From JAMXLO01 sp963812075 (lineage in GTDB: Bacteria > Pseudomonadota > Alphaproteobacteria > Acetobacterales > Acetobacteraceae), in NCBI GenBank assembly GCA_963812075.1, contig CAWETN010000007.1, forward strand, positions 124,001-188,000: a stretch of 64,000 nucleotides of DNA, in the 5' to 3' direction. Shown here in pieces: positions 38,760 to 46,933 of this stretch (position 1 is the stretch's first letter; every line of letters begins with the position of its first letter). A program made the translations under genes and the position numbers. The notes beneath the pieces are model-generated. The model saw nothing but the letters and a program-made list of their open reading frames with translations. It was not told the DNA's origin and did not search any database.

Positions 38760-39263
38760 ATGCTGAGAACCCTCCTCCAGGGCCTGCGCTCCCCGGTCAC
38801 CGAACCGGTGCCGCTCGATCCGGAGCTCGCCGCGCTCGCCGCCAACCTCGATCGCGCGGCCCAACGCCGGCTTGGCCGCAGCCTGTCGATCCGCGAGGTG
38901 GATGCCGGTTCATGCAACGGCTGCGAACTGGAAATCCACGCGCTCAACAACGCGTTCTACGATCTGGAGCGCTTCGGCCTGCGCTTCGTCGCCTCGCCGC
39001 GCCATGCCGACGTGCTGATGGTCACCGGACCGGTGACGCGCAACATGCGCGAGGCGCTGGAGCGCACCTGGCGCGCCACGCCCGATCCGAAATGGGTGGT
39101 GGCGGTCGGCGACTGCGCCGCCGGCTGCGGCGTGTTCGCCGACAGCCCGGCCTGCATCGGCGCCGTCGAGAACGTGGTGCCGGTGGACCTGGTGATCCGC
39201 GGCTGCCCGCCGACGCCGACGCAGCTGCTGCAGGGACTGCTGGCGCTGCTCAGCGCTCGCTGA
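38760..39263 (+). CDS. hyfI: NuoB-like [4Fe-4S] subunit HyfI
   Basis: 167 residues. It is the small electron-transfer subunit of the complex, with the four cluster ligands of the family: C and C in DAGSCNGCELEIHALNNAF, C in GDCAAGCGVFAD and C in IRGCPPTPTQLLQGL. ATG 38760 starts MLRTLLQGLRSP. It is the last hyf gene here. No ferredoxin-type HyfA/HyfH gene is present in the window. Its end overlaps the convergent tautomerase by 14 bases. Confidence 0.9.
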   Translation: MLRTLLQGLRSPVTEPVPLDPELAALAANLDRAAQRRLGRSLSIREVDAGSCNGCELEIHALNNAFYDLERFGLRFVASPRHADVLMVTGPVTRNMREALERTWRATPDPKWVVAVGDCAAGCGVFADSPACIGAVENVVPVDLVIRGCPPTPTQLLQGLLALLSAR

Positions 39264-39435
39264 ACAGCACGCCGCCCTTCGCCTTGTTGTCGCGCGAGCT
39301 TTCGACGATCTCCACCAGCACCGCGTCGGCGGTGACGCCGAAATTCTTCACCACCGCGTCGGTGATGTCCTTGATCAGCGCGCGCTTCTGCTCCTTCGAG
39401 CGCCCCTCGATGGCATGGACATAGACTTCCGGCAT
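39250..39435 (-). CDS. 4-oxalocrotonate tautomerase family protein
   Basis: 61 residues: MPEVYVHAIEGRSKEQKRAL and a C-terminus ending KAKGGVLFSER. Processing of Met leaves Pro-1, the catalytic base of the family, and Arg near position 11 is also present. These small hexameric enzymes tautomerise enol/keto acids, but many have other roles. It is tail-to-tail with hyfI (14-base overlap) and divergent from the sugar ABC operon. Confidence 0.88.
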   Translation of the reverse strand: MPEVYVHAIEGRSKEQKRALIKDITDAVVKNFGVTADAVLVEIVESSRDNKAKGGVLFSER

Positions 39436-39538
39436 GGTTGCTCCTCCGCTGCGCTGCAGGCCCAGCATAGCCCAAACGGTCGACAACACGACAGCAGGGC
39501 TGCGAAGGATCGCCGCAGAGTTCGGAGGGGAAACATCC

Positions 39539-40787
39539 ATGAGCAGATTGTATCAGCCGGCGCAGCCTTGTCGCGGCCACTCTGGCGGCACCCGCCATCC
39601 TCGGCGCGCGCGCCCGCGCCGCCGGCACGATCCAGATGATCAGCCACCGCTATCCCGCGCTGGAATACTACGCCGAGAAGATGCGCAACGCGATCCCCGG
39701 CGTCACCGTCAACACCCAGCTCATGCCGTTCGACAAGGCGCTGGAACTCGATCACCATCGCCATGTCGTCGAAGTCCGACACGCCCGACATCGTCTATGC
39801 CAGCGACACCAGCTTCCAGACCTTCGCCAAGAACGGCTGGTTCCGTCCGCTCGACGATCTGTGGGCCAAGTACCGCGACGAATTCAAGCTGGACGACTGT
39901 CCCGAGCCGGTGCGCAAGACCTACACGCATGACGGCCATCTCTATGTCATGCCGCACACGCTCAACACGATGATGTTCTTCTATCGCAAGGACCTGTTCG
40001 ACGCGGCCGGCAAGACGCCACCGAAGACCTTCGCCGAATACCGCGACCTGGCGAAGTCGTTCAACAGCCCGCTGCGGTCCGGCAGCGTGAGCTGCCTGAA
40101 GCCGGTCGATGCCGCGATCAACGAGGCGCACTGGTACTTCAATGCGCTCGGCGACGGCTGGTTCGACAAGGACTGGCATCCGATCTTCAACGACGCCAAG
40201 GGCGTGCAGGCGATCGAGATGATGAAGGAGATCGCGCACTACGCGCAGCAGGGCTTCACCGCCGCGGCCAACGACGAGTGCATGATCGCCTACCAGCAGG
40301 ACACCGGCGTGATGGGCCTGCAATGGGCGACGCGGGCCAAGGCGATGGACGATCCGGCCAAGTCGCGCGTCGTCGGCAAGATCGACTGGGTGGCGCCGCC
40401 GCAGGGCCATGCGCGCAACTCCGGCGACGGCTACGCGATCTCGGCGTTCAGCAAGCAGGACCCCGACACGCTGTTCCGCATCATCGCCACCTCGTCCAGC
40501 CAGGCGAACATGCGCGGCGCCGCGTCGCTGCTGATCCCGCCGCGCAAGTCGCTGCTGGACGATGCCGGAACTGCAAGCAGGCCAATCGCTTCTATCCCGC
40601 GGCTCTGGCCTCGTACGACGTCGGGCACCGCCTGCGCCGTCGCTGCCGGAGTTCTACGCGGTCGGCGAGTTCATCACCCGCCGCATCCTGCAGGCGGTCA
40701 CCGGCGAGATGCCGGTGAAGCAGGCGCTCGACACCGCGGCGACGGAGACCACCGACATTCCTCAAGGGTCACGGCTATTACAAGTGA
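39539..40787 (+). CDS. Extracellular sugar-binding protein of an ABC importer; several frame breaks
   Basis: About 414 residues after removing seven surplus bases (near 39557, 39747, 40565, 40574, two at 40634-40638, one at 40757; interval is 3n+1). GGAGGGG lies 8 bases before ATG 39539. It has a twin-Arg-like signal (MSRLYQRRSLVAATLAAPAI, cleaved near ARAAG), then a family-1 solute-binding fold: QMISHRYPALEYYAEKM, TPDIVYASDTSFQTFAKNGW, TLNTMMFFYRKDLFDAAGKT. It would deliver an oligosaccharide or polyol to the two permeases downstream. The dense breaks could mean decay, but the coding signal resumes cleanly after each. Confidence 0.82.
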
Positions 40788-40788
40788 C

Positions 40789-41691
40789 GTGCGCGCCGCC
40801 GTCGCGGCGGCGCGCTTTGCCGGACCCGAAGGCAGCTGGTGGCTGTTCCTGGTGCCGAGCGCGCTCGTGCTCGCAGCGGTCATGCTGTATCCGCTCGGGC
40901 TATGCGATCTGGCTGAGCCTGTTCAACTACGATCTCGGCAGCGGATCGCCGCGATTTCATCGGTCTCGGCAACTACGCTGCCCTGCTGACCGACGCGCGG
41001 TTCTGGGACACGCTGAACCGCACCGTGCTGATCGTGCTGGCGGCGGTCGGGCTGGAGTTCTGCCTCGGCCTGCTGGTCGCGTACGGGCTGTATCGCCTGA
41101 CCTTCGGCGTGCGCACGCTGAACCTGCTGATGTTCCTGCCCAGCATCGTCACACCGGTCGTGGCCGCGCTGTTCCTGCGCTGGATCTTCATCGGCCGCTG
41201 GGGATTGCTGAGCGCGACGCTGATCGCTCTCGGCATCTTCCCGCCGGATTTCCTCGGCAATCCCGGCTGGGCGCGCGTCACCGTGGTGCTGGCGGATTCC
41301 TGGCAGTTCACGCCGTTCATGATCCTGGTGCTGTACGCCGGCCTGAACACGGTCGACCAGAGCCAGATCGAGGCGGCGCAGATCGACGGCGCCGGCGTCT
41401 GGACGCTGCTGTTCCGCATCATGCTGCCGGCGATCCGGCCGCTGATCGTGTTCGTGCTGGCGATCCGCCTGATGGACGCGTTCCGCTTCTTCGACACGAT
41501 CTACGTGCTGACCTCCGGCGGTCCGGGCACCGCGACCGAGACGATCACGCTCTACACCTACGCGCTCGCCTTCCGCCTGCTGCAGATCGGCAAGGCCTCG
41601 GCACTCGGCGTGCTGACGCTGCTGTTCGTCGCCGGCAATGGTCGCGCTGATGATCCGCCTGGTCTATCGCCGCGAACGGGGCGCCTTCTGA
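40789..41691 (+). CDS. Sugar ABC importer permease (UgpA/MalF type); three frame breaks
   Basis: 300 codons. Three single-base insertions (near 40896, 40955-40957 and 41638) cancel in total length. Start is probably GTG 40789, directly after the binding-protein stop. It has about six helices (WWLFLVPSALVLAAVMLYPL, EFCLGLLVAYGLYRLTFG) and the ATPase-contacting EAA loop IEAAQIDGAGVWTLLFRIML. The stop overlaps an ATG (TGATG at 41689-41693). Confidence 0.84.
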
Positions 41692-41703
41692 TGCGCCCGC
41701 CGG

Positions 41704-42516
41704 ATGCGCACGCAGCTGCCGCTGTTCCTGCTGCTGTGCGGCTTCACCGCGGTGAACCTGACGCCGGTGATCTGGGGCGTGCTGACCTCGATCAAGCAGC
41801 CGGTCGACGCGTTCTCGGTGCCGCCGAAGCTGATCTTCACGCCGACGTTCGAGTTCCACCAGCAGGTCTGGGTCGAAAAGGCGTTCTGGCACTTCCTGAT
41901 CAACAGCGCGGTGATCTCGGTGTGCACCGTGGTCACGTCGGTGTCGATCGGCACCATGGCGGCCTACGGCCTGTCGCGGCTGCGCAACCGCGCCTCGCGC
42001 GGCCTGCTGTTCGGCCTGCTGGCGATGCGCATGTTCCCGCACATCCTGCTGGCGATCCCGTTCTTCGTGCTGGCGAAGTCGCTCGGCCTGATCAACACCT
42101 ATCCGGCGATGATCCTGGCGCTGGTGGCGATCAACCAGCCGTTCACCATCTGGCTGATGCGCAGCTTCTTCGTCGATGTGCCGCACGAGCTGTACGAGGC
42201 GGCGGCGATCGACGGCTGCAACGCCTGGCAGGTGTTCGCCCGCGTGGCGCTGCCGGTGGTGCGGCCAGGCCTGTGGGTGACCGCGCTGTTCAGCCTGCTG
42301 CTGGCCTACAACGAGTTCCTGTTCGCGCTGGTGCTGACCGGGCCCGACACCAAGACGCTGCCGGTGGCGATCGCCGAATACGGCGGCGAGGACATCAACT
42401 ACTGGTCGCTGTCCGCCGCCGCGGCGGTCGGCATCATGCTGCCGATCGTCGCCTTCATGATGGCGCTGCAGCGGCATCTGGTGCGCGGGCTGGCGTTCGG
42501 CGCGGTCAAGGGATAG
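41704..42516 (+). CDS. Sugar ABC importer permease (UgpE/MalG type)
   Basis: 270 residues from ATG 41704. An ATG at 41691 overlapping the upstream stop would be the natural coupled start but is out of frame by one base, so another insertion may sit between 41694 and 41703. It has six helices: RTQLPLFLLLCGFTAVNLTP first, SIGTMAAYGLSRLRNRASRG and the EAA loop YEAAAIDGCNAWQVFARVAL. No ATPase gene follows; the next gene is unrelated, so the importer must borrow an ATP-binding subunit from elsewhere. Confidence 0.88.
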   Translation: MRTQLPLFLLLCGFTAVNLTPVIWGVLTSIKQPVDAFSVPPKLIFTPTFEFHQQVWVEKAFWHFLINSAVISVCTVVTSVSIGTMAAYGLSRLRNRASRGLLFGLLAMRMFPHILLAIPFFVLAKSLGLINTYPAMILALVAINQPFTIWLMRSFFVDVPHELYEAAAIDGCNAWQVFARVALPVVRPGLWVTALFSLLLAYNEFLFALVLTGPDTKTLPVAIAEYGGEDINYWSLSAAAAVGIMLPIVAFMMALQRHLVRGLAFGAVKG

Positions 42517-42708
42517 CGTCGCCCGCATCTCGCTGCGATGGCCGGTGTCTGACATCCGGCAATTTTGCCCGCGCTCGCCGGTGGCGCCGTCGCGTCGGAT
42601 GATCGCGCTTCATTCGACGAATGAGAATCGATCCTTTGTCACCGCGCCTGCCGACAATTAGATGCGGCGCTCCGTTACGTCCCAATGCAACTTCATACGG
42701 AGCGCACC

Positions 42709-43488
42709 ATGGCAGGCCTGATGGCCGTCCTGTACGGCATAAGTAGCTACAGCGTGTTTCTCTTCACCTTGCTCTACGCGGTCGGCTTCGTCGGCAACCT
42801 GGTGGTTCCGAAGTCGATCGACTCTGGCTCGCCAGGGCCGCTGGTCGAAAGCGTCGTGATCGACGTGCTGCTGCTCGGGCTGTTCGCCGTGCAGCACAGC
42901 GTCATGGCGCGCCCGGGCTTCAAGCGCTGGTGGACCCGGCTGGTGCCGCATTCGATCGAGCGCAGCACCTACGTGCTGTTCGCCAGTCTGGCGCTGCTGG
43001 CCCTGTATGTTCATTGGCGGCCGATCCTGGCGCCGGTGTGGATCGTGCGCGATCCGATCGGCGTCGCAGTCCTCAACGGCATCTTCTGGTTCGGTTGGGG
43101 CCTGCTGCTGGTGAGCACCTGCCTGATCAGCCATTTCGAGCTGTTCGGCCTGCGCCAGGTGTTCGCGCGCCTGCGCCGTCAGCCGCCGGCGGCACCGACC
43201 TTCCACACGCCCTCGCTCTACCGCGCGGTGCGTCACCCGATCTACCTGAGCTTCCTGCTGGCGTTCTGGGCGACGCCGTCGATGACCGCCGGACACCTGC
43301 TGTTCGCGCTGGCCACCACGGGCTACATCCTGATCGCGATCCAGCTGGAAGAGCGCGACCTGATCGGGCTGTTCGGCGATCAGTACCGGCGGTATCGACA
43401 ACAGGTCGCGATGCTTATTCCGCTGCCGAGGCGCCGCGGGTCCGCGTGGACCGGCACCAGCACCTCGCCAGAGCGAAGCTCCCCCTGA
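42709..43488 (+). CDS. mddA: Methanethiol S-methyltransferase-like membrane protein (MddA family)
   Basis: 259 residues from ATG 42709, chosen because CGGAG lies 7 bases upstream. It has about five membrane helices and the isoprenylcysteine-methyltransferase-like C-terminus: YAVGFVGNLVVPKSIDSGSP, LFAVQHSVMARPGFKRWWTR, ERSTYVLFASLALLALYVHW, YRAVRHPIYLSFLLAFWATP and QLEERDLIGLFGDQYRRYR. These blocks are those of MddA, which methylates methanethiol with SAM to give dimethyl sulfide; NnrU-like proteins are more distant. A terminator-like hairpin follows. Confidence 0.82.
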   Translation: MAGLMAVLYGISSYSVFLFTLLYAVGFVGNLVVPKSIDSGSPGPLVESVVIDVLLLGLFAVQHSVMARPGFKRWWTRLVPHSIERSTYVLFASLALLALYVHWRPILAPVWIVRDPIGVAVLNGIFWFGWGLLLVSTCLISHFELFGLRQVFARLRRQPPAAPTFHTPSLYRAVRHPIYLSFLLAFWATPSMTAGHLLFALATTGYILIAIQLEERDLIGLFGDQYRRYRQQVAMLIPLPRRRGSAWTGTSTSPERSSP

Positions 43489-43495
43489 GGGCAAG

Positions 43496-43522
43496 GCGAC
43501 GCGGGCACCCCGCCCGCGTCGC
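43496..43522 (+). terminator. 11-bp perfect hairpin after mddA
   Basis: GCGACGCGGGC (43496-43506) and GCCCGCGTCGC (43512-43522) form a perfect stem with a 5-base loop, 8 bases after the mddA stop. A modest T-containing tract ending in TTTT follows at about 43533-43538. It is the clearest terminator-like structure in the window. Confidence 0.7.
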
Positions 43523-43605
43523 TTCGTCGTCGGGTTTTGGCCGGACCGCCGGTCGTGACAGTCTCCTCGGTCCACACATCGCGGGCGCTGAACGAGGAGC
43601 AACCC

Positions 43606-44487
43606 ATGGCCATCATGCCCGGCTTCACCCTCACCGACATCGACACCTCCGGCGCGCGCATCCGGCTGCGCCACGGCGGCAGCGGCCCGCCGCTTTTGCT
43701 GCTGCATGGCAATCCGCTCACCCACGCCGCCTGGCATGCTGTCGCCCCCCGGCTGGCGAAGCACTTCCATGTTGTGGCCGCCGACCTGCGCGGCTACGGC
43801 GACAGCTCCGCCCCGCCCGAGGAGCCCGGCAGCGTCAACTACTCGTTCCGTGCCATGGCACAGGACCAGGTGGAGGTGATGCAGGCGCTGGGACACGACC
43901 GCTTCTTCGTCGCCGGTCACGACCGCGGCGGGCGCACCACGCACCGGATGTGCCTCGACCATCCGGACAAGGTGCTGCGCGCCGCGATCATCGACATCGT
44001 GCCGACGCTCGATATGTGGGCGGCGATGGACAAGGAGGGCGCCATCGGCGGGTGGCACTGGCCGTTCATGGCGCAGCCGGCCGACTTTCCCGAGACCATG
44101 CTGGGGGCCGTCGATCCCGACTGGTTCATGCGCAAGAAACTGCTGAAGCTGACCGCCAGCCTGGACCACGTCCCGCCCGAGGTCTGGGCCGAGTACGTCC
44201 GCTGCTTCAACGCCAAGACGATCCGCGGCTCCTGCGCCGACTATCGCGCCGCCGCGACGATCGACTGCGACCTCGACACCGCCGACCTGCCACGCAGGCT
44301 CGCGATGCCGCTCCTGGTGCTGTGGGGCAAGACCAGCAGCGTCGGCCGCCGCTTCGCCGACCCGCTCGCGCTGTGGCGCCGGCGCGCCGAGGACGTGCGC
44401 GGCGAGGCGCTGCCCGGCGGGCACTATGTGAACGAGGAGGCGCCCGAGCAGGTGCTGGAGTGGTTCATTAAGTTCTTTCGCAACTGA
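43606..44487 (+). CDS. Haloacetate (fluoroacetate-type) dehalogenase-like hydrolase
   Basis: 293 residues with GAGGAGC before ATG 43606. It is an alpha/beta hydrolase with the residue set of fluoroacetate dehalogenases: nucleophile Asp and carboxylate-binding Arg pair in AGHDRGGRTTHRM, acid Asp in IIDIVPTLD, halide-stabilising His-Trp in GGWHWPFMAQP, and catalytic His in GGHYVNEEAPEQV. The oxyanion site is LLHGNPLTH. The known family replaces the halogen of haloacetates by hydroxyl. Close relatives also include epoxide hydrolases, but the WHW segment favours dehalogenase. It is monocistronic. Confidence 0.83.
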   Translation: MAIMPGFTLTDIDTSGARIRLRHGGSGPPLLLLHGNPLTHAAWHAVAPRLAKHFHVVAADLRGYGDSSAPPEEPGSVNYSFRAMAQDQVEVMQALGHDRFFVAGHDRGGRTTHRMCLDHPDKVLRAAIIDIVPTLDMWAAMDKEGAIGGWHWPFMAQPADFPETMLGAVDPDWFMRKKLLKLTASLDHVPPEVWAEYVRCFNAKTIRGSCADYRAAATIDCDLDTADLPRRLAMPLLVLWGKTSSVGRRFADPLALWRRRAEDVRGEALPGGHYVNEEAPEQVLEWFIKFFRN

Positions 44488-44559
44488 CACAGCCCCCTTG
44501 TCCCTGAGCACCCTCGCGAGCGACACTGCGCCGGACGGATTCAGGGGGAAAACAAGGTC

Positions 44560-45297
44560 ATGGACGATATGTCACGGCGCGTCGGAGCCGAGTTCTTCGG
44601 CACGTTCTGGTTGGTACTCGGCGGTTGCGGTGCCGCGGTCCTCGCGGCCACCTTCCCAGCCGTCGGCATCGGGCTGCTCGGCGTCGCGTTCGCCTTCGGG
44701 CTGACGGTGCTGACGATGGCGTATGCCGTCGGCCACATCTCCGGCGGCCACTTCAATCCGGCGGTCACCATCGGCCTCTGGGCAGCCGGTCGCTGTGCCA
44801 ACAAGCATGTCGTCCCCTACATCGTCGCGCAGGTGGTGGGCGCCATCGTGGCAGCTGCCGTATTGTGGGTGATCGCCTCGGGTAAGCCCGACTGGGTGCC
44901 CGGCGGTTTTGCCGCCAACGGCTATGGCGCGCTGAGCCCCGGAAAGTATAGCCTCCTCTCGTGCGTGGTGACGGAATTCGTCATGACGTTCTTCTTCCTG
45001 CTGATCATTGTCGGCACCACCTCGAAGGGTGCCGCCTCGGGCTTCGCGGGCATTCCCATCGGCCTGGCGCTGACGCTCATCCACCTGGTCTCGATCCCGG
45101 TGACCAACACGTCGGTCAACCCCGCGCGCAGCACCGGCCAGGCGCTGTTCGCCGGGGCGGACTATGTTGGCCAGCTCTGGATGTTCTGGATCATTCCGCT
45201 GCTCGGGGCGGCGGTGGCGGGCGTGCTGTCACGCTGGATGTACGAACAGGAGCCGATCATCGACACCATCGTCCTCGAGGAACGCTCGACCATCTGA
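44560..45297 (+). CDS. aqpZ: Aquaporin Z
   Basis: 245 residues, six helices and two pore half-helices with intact NPA boxes (GGHFNPAVTIG and NTSVNPARSTGQ). The selectivity-filter Arg follows the second NPA. The His after ALTLI (ALTLIHLVSIPVTN) is the AqpZ-type filter residue, indicating a water channel rather than a glycerol facilitator. The C-terminal IDTIVLEERSTI is slightly longer than in E. coli. It is probably monocistronic. Confidence 0.95.
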   Translation: MDDMSRRVGAEFFGTFWLVLGGCGAAVLAATFPAVGIGLLGVAFAFGLTVLTMAYAVGHISGGHFNPAVTIGLWAAGRCANKHVVPYIVAQVVGAIVAAAVLWVIASGKPDWVPGGFAANGYGALSPGKYSLLSCVVTEFVMTFFFLLIIVGTTSKGAASGFAGIPIGLALTLIHLVSIPVTNTSVNPARSTGQALFAGADYVGQLWMFWIIPLLGAAVAGVLSRWMYEQEPIIDTIVLEERSTI

Positions 45298-45382
45298 TCC
45301 GATCCAGTGCAATCCGCGGCCGAGACGCGCAACCGGCGCGCCTCGGCCGCGACGCAGACCCAGCCAGAAGGACAAGCCGACA

Positions 45383-45835
45383 ATGCAGCGAGGCGGACCA
45401 ATCCCGATGGTGCTGACGGTGGCCCTGGCCGGCTGCGCCGGCCCGATGGGGACGATGCGCCCGGGCCCCTCGGTGCCCGCCAGCATGGCCGCGGAGGTCA
45501 GCATGGTCGTCCCGCCGGTGACCGCGTTCGACGGCTCTTACCGGCTGCGGCTGCGGTCCACGGGCGGCGCCGGGGCAGGCGAGGCAACCCAATGGTGCGA
45601 ACCGCGCGGCCAGGCGGTGGTCACCGTGACGAACGGTCAGTTCGACTACGCGGTGCAGCATCCGAACATTCCGGGCAATCCGACCCCGGTCTTCGAGGCT
45701 ACCGTCGCCGCCAGCGGCGCCTTCTCGGGCCAAGTCACCAGCGGGTCCATGTCCGGCCACATTGACGGCACGCACATCGAAGGAAAAATCGACGGCGCTG
45801 GATGCCTCTACGCGTTCAGCGGCGAGCGGGTTTAG
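45383..45835 (+). CDS. Putative lipoprotein of unknown function
   Basis: 150 residues. MQRGGPIPMVLTVALAGCAG is a short signal with a lipobox (LAGC), so the mature protein would be lipid-anchored. After a Met/Pro-rich linker there is a beta-rich domain (FDGSYRLRLRSTGG, AVVTVTNGQFDYAVQ, GAFSGQVTSGSMSGHIDG, IEGKIDGAGCLYAFSG) with two Cys that could pair. No family recognised. AGAAGGACAAG upstream contains a usable ribosome site. Confidence 0.65.
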   Translation: MQRGGPIPMVLTVALAGCAGPMGTMRPGPSVPASMAAEVSMVVPPVTAFDGSYRLRLRSTGGAGAGEATQWCEPRGQAVVTVTNGQFDYAVQHPNIPGNPTPVFEATVAASGAFSGQVTSGSMSGHIDGTHIEGKIDGAGCLYAFSGERV

Positions 45836-45872
45836 CATCCGAACCGGTGGTGCTGCCGAACAGGAGACTGCA

Positions 45873-46073
45873 ATGACGTGGCGACAGAGCGGGCCAATGG
45901 ATGTCAGGGTCATGGCGACCTTTCTGTTCGTCGGACTGTTCGTCTACTCCGCCTGGCTGACGTCCATCGTGTTCTGCTCGACCAACGGACTGCGTCCGCT
46001 GCTGATCGCCGCCGCGGCCTTCTTCCCGGTCGGCGTCGTGCACGGGATCGGCGTCTGGTTGGGGGGTTGGTAA
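45873..46073 (+). CDS. Small membrane protein
   Basis: 66 residues with two hydrophobic segments (VMATFLFVGLFVYSAWLTSI and LLIAAAAFFPVGVVHGIGVW). ACAGGAGAC lies about 9 bases before ATG 45873, 37 bases after the lipoprotein stop, so both may be on one transcript. No family recognised. Confidence 0.6.
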   Translation: MTWRQSGPMDVRVMATFLFVGLFVYSAWLTSIVFCSTNGLRPLLIAAAAFFPVGVVHGIGVWLGGW

Positions 46074-46244
46074 GAATCGCGGTCGGCCGCCCGGCTGCGT
46101 GATCGGCGTGGCCCTGCCGCGTCTCCATGGCGGGGCCCAGACCTGATCCTCCAAGCGATGGCAGCGGGCATCACGGGTCTTCGTCCGCGAGAGGGAGGGC
46201 GGCCGGCGATCGCCCGACCGGCGCACCAGTTGCGGGGCGGACCC

Positions 46245-46764
46245 CTACGGCCGGCGTTGACCCGTCATCCCACTCCGCTGGACAAGTCCGGGAACCAGCG
46301 TCTGGGCTTTTGCCCTCTGGGCGGCATCCAGGGCCGGCAGGAGTTTCTCGGCAGCTTCATGGACGCTGTCGAATGCCTGCTGACGAGCCTTGAACATCTG
46401 ATTCATCATGGTCCGACGCTCCTGCCATGAGGCCGTACCCATCGAACTCGAACATGGTCTGGTGCAGACCCTGCATCTGCTCGCCAGCATCCGATACGGT
46501 GTCAGCATACGCCTTCCAGGCCGATTCCTGGTTCGGGGTAATCGCGAGCTCCTGCTTGAGGGCGTCCAGGTAGCTACGGGTATTCCACTGCCCGCCCATC
46601 ATCCCTGGGTCGCCACCCATCATTCCTGGGCCGGTGCCCATCGTGCCCGGACCGCGGCCGCCCATCATGCCAGGGCCTGACTGGGCCATGGCAGTCGCGA
46701 TCGCGCCGGTCAGTAGGGCAGATGCCGTTCCAAGCAGGAATCGTCGACCGATGACGCTCGACAT
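46245..46764 (-). CDS. Met/Gly-rich periplasmic protein, Spy/LTXXQ-like; one frame break
   Basis: About 172 residues after removing one base near 46443. Signal peptide MSSVIGRRFLLGTASALLTG (cleaved near AMAQ), a Met/Gly-rich stretch with PGMMGG-type units (about 30-55), then a helical domain with ELAITPNQESAWKAYAD (the LTxxQ-like box), and past the break RRTMMNQMFKARQQAFDSV and the second box LDAAQRAKAQTL. Spy/CpxP-type proteins are periplasmic chaperones or metal-stress proteins; the Met-rich run suggests metal contact. The start is ATG 46764. Confidence 0.72.
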
Positions 46765-46933
46765 GGCTTGTTCCCCCACCACCCAGAACCGGGAACGGCA
46801 CTCTTGCATCCGGTCCGGGACAACGCATTGACCTGCATCAATGGTCCGGCGAGCATGATGCAGGCGGCAGCGGTCCGATCGACGCCGCTCCCGCCGGGCG
46901 GGGCAGATCAACAAAAAACTGGGGAGACGTACG

